Assembly (NCBI GenBank): GCA_018713005.1
Contig: DVFX01000003.1
Coordinates: forward strand, 1 to 17,780
DNA length: 17,780 bases
Direction: 5' to 3'
From: Scatomorpha gallistercoris
GTDB taxonomy: Bacteria > Bacillota > Clostridia > Oscillospirales > Oscillospiraceae
The translations under genes and the position numbers were made by a program. The notes beneath the pieces were generated by a model. It was not told the DNA's origin, searched no databases, and was given only the letters and a program-made list of their open reading frames with translations. The stretch's first letter is position 1. Each line of letters starts with the position of its first letter. Shown piece by piece: positions 12,392 through 17,780 of this stretch.

Positions 12392-13657
12392 ATGGACGAT
12401 ATGCTCATCAAGGGCTGCAATGTGTTCATTGACGGGCGTTTTGTTCCCTCCGACGTGGAGGTCCGGGGCGGTATTGTTTCCCGAGTTGAGCCCGCTGTCG
12501 TTCCCAATAGCGGGGTTCCTGTTTTTAATTATAGTGGTATTGTTGTTCCCGGTCTTGTTGATGTTCATGTTCATCTTCGAGAGCCGGGCTTTTTTTTTAA
12601 AGAGACAATGGAGACAGGCACGGCGGCTGCCGCCAGAGGCGGTTACACCGCCGTCTGCGCCATGCCGAATCTGAACCCCGTGCCTGACAGCGCGGAGCAC
12701 CTCGCTGTTGAGCTCGAGGCCATACGCCGGGGGGCAAAGGTGCGCGTGTATCCCTACGGCTCGCTGACCGTGGGCGAGCGCGGGCTCGAGATGGCGGACA
12801 TATCCGCTATGGCGGACGCCGCCGTCGCCTACTCCGATGATGGGCGCGGAGTGCAGGACGAGGACATGATGAGGGAGTGCATGCGCGCCGTCGCTGCGAC
12901 GGGCAAGCTCCTCGCCGCGCACTGCGAGGTGGACTCGCTCCTGAAGGGGGGATACATCCACGACGGGGCCTATGCCCGCGCTCACGGCCACCGGGGCATC
13001 TGCTCCGAGAGCGAGTGGCGGGAGGTGGAGCGGGACATACGTCTCGCCGAGGAGACCGGCTGCGCCTTCCACGTCTGCCACGTCTCTACGAAGGAGTCCG
13101 TCCGTCTCGTGAGAGAGGCCAGGGCGCGCGGCGTGAACGTCACCGCCGAGACCGCCCCGCACTATCTGCTGCTGACGGAGGAGGAGCTGCAGGAGGACGG
13201 GCGTTTCAAGATGAACCCGCCGCTGAGAGCGCGCGCGGACAGGGATGCGCTCATAGAGGGCCTGCTCGACGGCACGATAGGCATGATTGCCACCGACCAC
13301 GCGCCTCACACCCCGGAGGAGAAATCGCGAGGGCTTGAAAAGAGCCCTATGGGCGTTGTGGGCTTGGAGTGCGCCTTCCCCGTGCTGTTCACGGGCCTGG
13401 TTGAAAAGGGTGTCGTCACGCTTGAAAAGCTAGTAGAGCTCATGAGCTCTGCCCCGGCGAAGCGCTTCGGCATCCCGGGAGGGGAGATAGAGGTGGGAAA
13501 ACCGGCAAATCTGGCGGTTTTTGATATAGACACGGAGCACACGATAGATTCTTCGGAGTTTGCGTCAATGGGCCGGGCCACGCCCTTTGAGGGCTGGAGA
13601 GTGCGCGGCAAATGCTTAATGACAGTTTGTGCAGGGAGGACAGTATGGAGAGCGTAA
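12392..13657 (+). CDS. pyrC: Dihydroorotase, type I
   Basis: PyrC cyclises N-carbamoyl-aspartate to dihydroorotate in UMP synthesis. The 421-residue protein has the zinc ligands of class I dihydroorotases: DVHVHLREPG (H59, H61), the 'YSDDGRG' Asp near 150, AAHCEV (H177), CHVSTKES (H230) and the catalytic Asp in ATDHAPHT (D302). ATG at 12392 follows GGAGGG by five bases. Codons 27-69 are unlike the rest of the gene: 30 of 43 end in T, including 10 of 11 valines as GTT, and the block ends in nine Ts that encode Phe-Phe-Phe right after REPG, where homologues usually have an aromatic-acidic/polar-Tyr pattern. It overlaps carA by 13 bases, so the two are translationally coupled. Confidence 0.96.
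   Translation: MDDMLIKGCNVFIDGRFVPSDVEVRGGIVSRVEPAVVPNSGVPVFNYSGIVVPGLVDVHVHLREPGFFFKETMETGTAAAARGGYTAVCAMPNLNPVPDSAEHLAVELEAIRRGAKVRVYPYGSLTVGERGLEMADISAMADAAVAYSDDGRGVQDEDMMRECMRAVAATGKLLAAHCEVDSLLKGGYIHDGAYARAHGHRGICSESEWREVERDIRLAEETGCAFHVCHVSTKESVRLVREARARGVNVTAETAPHYLLLTEEELQEDGRFKMNPPLRARADRDALIEGLLDGTIGMIATDHAPHTPEEKSRGLEKSPMGVVGLECAFPVLFTGLVEKGVVTLEKLVELMSSAPAKRFGIPGGEIEVGKPANLAVFDIDTEHTIDSSEFASMGRATPFEGWRVRGKCLMTVCAGRTVWRA
12470..12598 (+). promoter_or_regulatory. T-ending codon block inside pyrC with terminator-like ends
   Basis: Within the pyrC frame, this 129-base stretch switches from G/C-ending to T-ending codons. It contains TGAGCCCGC (12487-12495) and, at its end, CGGGCTTTT (12585-12593) running into nine Ts (12590-12598). 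Both arms also occur in the 5' leader hairpin (12329-12337 and 12343-12351). A nearer competing stem CCCGCT/AGCGGG (12491-12496 and 12509-12514) is possible. The layout could act as an intragenic attenuator; no function has been shown. Confidence 0.4.
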
Positions 13658-14733
13658 AGGCAAGGAAGCTGGTTTTGGCCAGCGGCAGCGAGTACTATGG
13701 CGAGGGCTTCGGCTCCGACAGGGACAGCGTCTGCGAGGTCGTGTTCAACACGTCCATGGCGGGCTATCAGGAAATAGTCTCCGACCCGTCGTACACCGAC
13801 CAGGCGGTGTGCATGACCTACCCCATCATAGGCAACTACGGCATCACCGACGAGGACTATGAGACCAAGACGCCTACCATCGGCGCGCTCATTGTCCGCG
13901 ACTACAACGACAACCCGTCCAACTTCCGCTATACAAAGACGCTCGGCGAGCTGATGCAGGAGTACAATATTCCCGGGCTCGCCGGCGTGGACACCCGCCG
14001 CCTGACGCGCGAGATACGCTCTGCGGGCAGCCAGAAGGGCCTGATTTGCAGCGCGGATATGCCCATCGAGGCGGCCATGGAGCTGCTGGCCGAAACCGAG
14101 CTGCGCCACGACCAGGTGCGCCGCGTGAGCTGCGCCAAGCGATGGTATTCGCGCACGTCGAACCACAAGTACACGGTCGTGGCCGTCGACTGCGGCATCA
14201 AGCTGGGCATGGTCAAGGCGCTCAATGCCCGCGGCTGCAACGTCACGGTCGTGCCCTACAACACCACGGCCGAGGAGATAGACTTCATGAAGCCGGACGG
14301 TATACTGCTGTCAAACGGCCCCGGCGATCCGGAGGACGTGCCGGAGGTCGTCGAGACCGTGCGCGCCCTGCGCGGCAGGTATCCCATCATGGGCATCTGC
14401 CTGGGCCATCAGATGATAGCCCTCGCCCATGGGGCCAGGACCTACAAGCTCAAATTCGGCCACCGCGGCGGCAACCACCCTGTGCGCGAGCTCGCCACGG
14501 GCCACATAGAGATGACCAGCCAGAACCACAGCTACGCCGTGGACCCGGATTCGCTCGCGGGTACGGGGCTCGAGGTCACGCATATAAGCCTGCTGGACAA
14601 CACGGTTGAAGGGCTGCGAAGCGCGGACGGGACAATCTTCTCCGTGCAGTACCACCCGGAGAGCAAGCCGGGCCCGCAGGACAGCGCCTATCTGTTCGAC
14701 CGCTTCGTAGCAATGCTTGGGAAGGGAGAGTGA
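13645..14733 (+). CDS. carA: Carbamoyl-phosphate synthase small subunit (glutaminase)
   Basis: CarA hydrolyses glutamine and passes ammonia to CarB for carbamoyl phosphate synthesis. The 362-residue protein has the CPSase N-terminal domain ('EYYGEGFG', 'FNTSMAGYQEIVSDPSY', 'PIIGNYG') followed by a class I glutamine amidotransferase domain. The catalytic triad is visible: Cys252 in MGICLGHQ, and His337 and Glu339 in VQYHPES. The conserved 'LSNGPGDP' and 'QNHSYAVD' segments are present. ATG at 13645 follows GGGAGG by five bases; an upstream in-frame ATG at 13612 lacks such a site. The start overlaps the end of pyrC, and carB begins five bases after the stop, so all three genes form one operon. 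Confidence 0.97.
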   Translation: MESVKARKLVLASGSEYYGEGFGSDRDSVCEVVFNTSMAGYQEIVSDPSYTDQAVCMTYPIIGNYGITDEDYETKTPTIGALIVRDYNDNPSNFRYTKTLGELMQEYNIPGLAGVDTRRLTREIRSAGSQKGLICSADMPIEAAMELLAETELRHDQVRRVSCAKRWYSRTSNHKYTVVAVDCGIKLGMVKALNARGCNVTVVPYNTTAEEIDFMKPDGILLSNGPGDPEDVPEVVETVRALRGRYPIMGICLGHQMIALAHGARTYKLKFGHRGGNHPVRELATGHIEMTSQNHSYAVDPDSLAGTGLEVTHISLLDNTVEGLRSADGTIFSVQYHPESKPGPQDSAYLFDRFVAMLGKGE

Positions 14734-14738
14734 GCTGA

Positions 14739-17700
14739 ATGCCGAAACGCACAGATATACACAAGATACTCGTCATAGGCTCCGGCCCCATCGTCATTGG
14801 CCAGGCCGCCGAATTCGACTACGCCGGGACCCAGGCCTGCCTCGCGCTGCGCGAGGAGGGCTACGAGGTAGTGCTTGCCAATTCCAACCCCGCGACTATA
14901 ATGACCGACACCACCGTCGCCGACAAGGTGTACATGGAACCGCTGACCGCCGAGTATGTCGCGCGCATCATACGCTACGAGCGCCCCGACGCCATTGTCC
15001 CCGGCATAGGCGGCCAGACCGGGCTGAACCTCGCCGTCGAGCTGCAGAAGCAGGGCGTGCTCGCCGAGTGCCGCGTCGAGGTGCTGGGTACCAGCGTCGA
15101 CAGCATAGAGCTGGCCGAGGACCGCGAGAAGTTCAAGGAGCTGTGCGAGAGCCTGGGCGAGCCGGTGCTCCCCAGTGAGACCGCAGAGACGCTCGAAGCC
15201 TGCGTCGAGGCCGCTTCCCGCATAGGCTACCCCGTCGTACTCCGCCCGGCATTCACCCTCGGAGGCACTGGCGGCGGCTTCGCCGACGATGAAACCGAGC
15301 TGCGCGAGCTCGCCAAGCACGCGCTGGCTGTCTCGCCCGTACACCAGGTGCTGGTCGAAAAGAGCATCCGAGGCTACAAGGAGATTGAGTACGAGGTCAT
15401 GCGCGACGCCGCCGACACGGCCATCGCGGTCTGCAACATGGAGAACATCGACCCCGTCGGCATCCACACCGGCGACAGTATTGTCGTCGCGCCCAGCCAG
15501 ACGCTGACCAACCGCGAGTACCAGATGCTCCGCGACAGCGCGCTCAAGATAATCCGCGCCCTGGGCGTCGAGGGCGGCTGCAACGTGCAGTTTGCGCTCG
15601 ACCCGGAGAGCTTCCAGTACTTCCTCATCGAGGTCAACCCCCGCGTGAGCCGTTCCTCCGCCCTTGCCAGCAAGGCGACCGGTTACCCCATCGCCCGCGT
15701 GAGCGCCAAGATAGCCGCCGGTCTGCGCCTCAACGAGATTATGCTTGCGAACACCCCGGCCAGCTTCGAGCCGACGCTCGACTACGTTGTCACAAAGATG
15801 CCCCGCTTTGCCTTTGACAAGTTTGCGGGCGCAAGCAACAAGCTCGGCACGCAGATGAAGGCCACCGGCGAGGTCATGGCCGTGGGCCGCACGATTGAGG
15901 AGAGCCTGCTGAAGGCCGTGCGCTCGCTTGAGATAGGCGCGTACCACCTCTACCTGCCCAAATTCCACCACATGCCCGTCGACGAGCTGCTCGATTACAT
16001 CAAAGACGGCACGGACGACCGCATCTTCGCCATTGCCCAGCTCATGTGGCTCGGCGTGGACTACAACCGCATCTGCAACATCACGGGCATCGACATGCTC
16101 TTCCTCGACAAGATACACAACATCGTCGAGCTCGAGCGCGAGATAAAGGACGAACCCATCACGCGCGAAAACCTCCTGCGCGCCAAGCGCATGGGCTTTT
16201 CCGACCGGCACCTTGCGCACCTCTGGAAGTGCTCGGAGCAGGACGTGGCGGAAAAGCGCCGCGAGCTCGGCGTGCGGCCCGTCTACAAGATGATAGACAC
16301 CTGCGCCAGCGAGTTTGAGAGCTATGTCCCCTACTTCTACTCCACCTACGAGGAGGAGAACGAGAGCGTAGTCTCCGACAGGCCCAAGGTTGTCGTGCTC
16401 GGCGCGGGACCCATCCGCATAGGCCAGGGCGTGGAGTTCGACTACTCCACCGTCCACGCGGTAAAGACCATCCGCGAGCATGGCTACGAGGCCATAATCA
16501 TCAACAACAACCCCGAGACGGTCTCCACCGACTACACCACCAGCGACAAACTCTATTTCGAGCCGCTGACCGTTGAGGACGTCATGAACGTCATTGAGCT
16601 CGAGAACCCCCTGGGGGTCATCGCCACGCTGGGCGGCCAGACCGCCATCAACCTGGCCGAGCCTCTGATGGAGCGCGGCGTGAAGCTCATAGGCACCGAC
16701 TGCGCGGCCATAGAGCGCGCCGAGAACCGCGACAGCTTTGAAAAGCTGCTGCTCGCAGAACACATTCCGCAGCCCGAGGGACGCGCGGTCACCAGCGTGG
16801 ACGCGGGAGCCGAGGCCGCGAAGCAGATAGGCTACCCTGTGCTCGTGCGCCCGAGTTTTGTGCTCGGCGGCAGGGCGATGCAGATAGTCGCGGACGAGGA
16901 GGCCCTGCGCTTCTATCTCGAGAACGCGGTGCGCATAGACGAGAAGCAGCCCGTGCTTGTCGACCGCTACATCTCCGGGCGCGAGTGCGAGGTGGACGCG
17001 GTCTGCGACGGCGTGAACGTGTTCGTCCCCGGCATCATGGAGCATGTCGAGCGCACGGGCGTCCACTCCGGCGACTCCATCAGCGTCTACCCGCCCTACA
17101 ACCTCTCCGCCAAGGTGAGGGAGACCATACTCGACTACACCCGCCGCCTCGGCCTCGCCATAGGCATCGTCGGCCTCTACAACATCCAGTTCATCGTGGA
17201 CAAGAACGACGACGTGTTTATCATCGAGGTCAACCCGCGCTCCTCCCGCACGGTGCCCTTTATATCCAAGGCCACGGGCTACAGCCTCGCCGACATAGGC
17301 ACCCTCGCCATGCTGGGCGTGACGCTGCCGGAGCAGGGCATAACCGAGCTCTGCCCGCCGGACAGGGAGAAGAGCTTCGTCAAGGCCCCGGCCTTCAGCT
17401 TCTCCAAGCTTGCCGGGCTGGACGCGTACCTCTCGCCCGAAATGAAGTCCACCGGCGAGGCCATCGGCATAGACAAGACCATCAACCGCGCGCTCTACAA
17501 GGCCCTGCAGGCCTCCGGCATGCGCGTCACGAACTCCGGCACCGTCCTCGTCACCATCGCCGACTGCGACAAGGCCGAGGCCCTGCCGCTCATCCGCCGC
17601 TTCTACGACCTCGGCTTCAACATCGAGGCCACGGAGGGCACGGCCCGCTTCCTCAAGAGCCACGGCATACGCACCCGCGTGAGGAAAAAGATAAGCGAGG

Positions 17701-17780
17701 GCAGCGAGGAAATACTCGACTCGATTCGCCAGGGCTACGTCAGCTATGTCATAAACACCCGCGACCTCAACGCCTCCGCC
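14739..17780 (+). CDS. carB: Carbamoyl-phosphate synthase large subunit (3' end beyond the window)
   Basis: CarB makes carbamoyl phosphate from bicarbonate, ammonia and two ATP. The frame is open for 1014 codons to the window edge; the family is usually about 1070 residues, so only the C-terminus is missing. The protein has the duplicated layout: first half with 'KILVIGSGPIVIGQAAEFDYAG' and the ATP-grasp signature 'FTLGGTGGG', an oligomerisation domain, second half with 'VVVLGAGPIRIGQGVEFDYS' and 'SFVLGGRAMQIV', and the start of the allosteric MGS-like domain ('ATEGTARFL', 'VINTRD'). Both ATP sites look intact. ATG at 14739 lies close behind carA, with GGGAGAG at about 14724-14730 as a ribosome site. 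Confidence 0.97.
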   Translation, partial: MPKRTDIHKILVIGSGPIVIGQAAEFDYAGTQACLALREEGYEVVLANSNPATIMTDTTVADKVYMEPLTAEYVARIIRYERPDAIVPGIGGQTGLNLAVELQKQGVLAECRVEVLGTSVDSIELAEDREKFKELCESLGEPVLPSETAETLEACVEAASRIGYPVVLRPAFTLGGTGGGFADDETELRELAKHALAVSPVHQVLVEKSIRGYKEIEYEVMRDAADTAIAVCNMENIDPVGIHTGDSIVVAPSQTLTNREYQMLRDSALKIIRALGVEGGCNVQFALDPESFQYFLIEVNPRVSRSSALASKATGYPIARVSAKIAAGLRLNEIMLANTPASFEPTLDYVVTKMPRFAFDKFAGASNKLGTQMKATGEVMAVGRTIEESLLKAVRSLEIGAYHLYLPKFHHMPVDELLDYIKDGTDDRIFAIAQLMWLGVDYNRICNITGIDMLFLDKIHNIVELEREIKDEPITRENLLRAKRMGFSDRHLAHLWKCSEQDVAEKRRELGVRPVYKMIDTCASEFESYVPYFYSTYEEENESVVSDRPKVVVLGAGPIRIGQGVEFDYSTVHAVKTIREHGYEAIIINNNPETVSTDYTTSDKLYFEPLTVEDVMNVIELENPLGVIATLGGQTAINLAEPLMERGVKLIGTDCAAIERAENRDSFEKLLLAEHIPQPEGRAVTSVDAGAEAAKQIGYPVLVRPSFVLGGRAMQIVADEEALRFYLENAVRIDEKQPVLVDRYISGRECEVDAVCDGVNVFVPGIMEHVERTGVHSGDSISVYPPYNLSAKVRETILDYTRRLGLAIGIVGLYNIQFIVDKNDDVFIIEVNPRSSRTVPFISKATGYSLADIGTLAMLGVTLPEQGITELCPPDREKSFVKAPAFSFSKLAGLDAYLSPEMKSTGEAIGIDKTINRALYKALQASGMRVTNSGTVLVTIADCDKAEALPLIRRFYDLGFNIEATEGTARFLKSHGIRTRVRKKISEGSEEILDSIRQGYVSYVINTRDLNASA

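Noticed and set aside
12491..12526. CCCGCT/AGCGGG hairpin followed by five Ts in pyrC as a stand-alone terminator
   Set aside because: The stem is only 6 bp with a 12-base loop and the T-run begins seven bases after it. It is too weak alone, and I mention it only as a competing fold.
14688..17663. A 991-codon open frame on the minus strand opposite carB
   Set aside because: It lies antisense to an unmistakable carB and results from its GC-rich codon use, which rarely creates stop codons on the other strand. It has low-complexity, unrecognisable composition and no ribosome site of note.

Overview
This window looks like chromosomal DNA from a GC-rich, Gram-positive, spore-forming gut-type Clostridium relative (Oscillospirales/Ruminococcaceae-like). 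The evidence is strong GGAGG ribosome binding sites, sigma-A-type promoters, a Firmicutes-style L10 leader ahead of rplJ-rplL, a SpoVB-type flippase next to mazG and an HU gene, and heavy use of G/C-ending codons with many ATA isoleucines. The lineage is inferred from content alone. I see no rRNA, tRNA, insertion sequence, phage or CRISPR array. Every intact gene that ends in the window stops with TAA or TGA (17 of 17).

Layout. (1) 1-1625, minus strand: the start of an aldehyde dehydrogenase gene, then the rplJ-rplL ribosomal stalk operon with a consensus promoter, L10 autoregulatory leader, attenuator and terminator. (2) 1636-6495, small accessory and membrane genes: a GtrA-like protein, a divergent orphan cysteine-containing protein behind a Fur-family-like 7-1-7 operator, a YdcZ/DUF606 transporter, an overlapping operon (metallo-beta-lactamase-fold hydrolase, TRIC/UPF0126 channel, PPC/DUF296 protein), a DUF308/HdeD membrane protein, and a stand-alone S24-like domain that has lost its catalytic residues. 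(3) 6608-9122: a nitroreductase and, convergent with it, a large GT-C-like membrane protein gene broken by an in-frame TAG. (4) 9441-12226, plus strand: spoVB-like flippase, mazG, HU. (5) 12291-17780, plus strand: the start of a de novo pyrimidine operon, pyrC-carA-carB, with carB running off the window.

How they work together. The CarA/CarB pair makes carbamoyl phosphate and PyrC closes the dihydroorotate ring, so region 5 is the early part of UMP synthesis (no pyrB is seen here). L10 and L7/L12 form the ribosomal stalk, and L10 probably represses its own leader. The flippase, MazG and HU are cell-envelope, nucleotide-sanitation and nucleoid housekeeping functions.

The most unusual signal is at the start of the pyrimidine operon. 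A fully consensus promoter makes an RNA whose first bases encode a nearly leaderless 16-residue ORF folded over a small GC hairpin with four Ts. The same stem arms (TGAGCCCGC and CGGGCTTTT) recur inside the pyrC coding sequence, at the two ends of a 43-codon block of almost entirely T-ending codons that ends in a run of nine Ts. This could be a UTP-sensing attenuation device built partly into the coding sequence; that is inference. The interrupted GT-C gene and the Fur-box-like operator are the next most interesting items.
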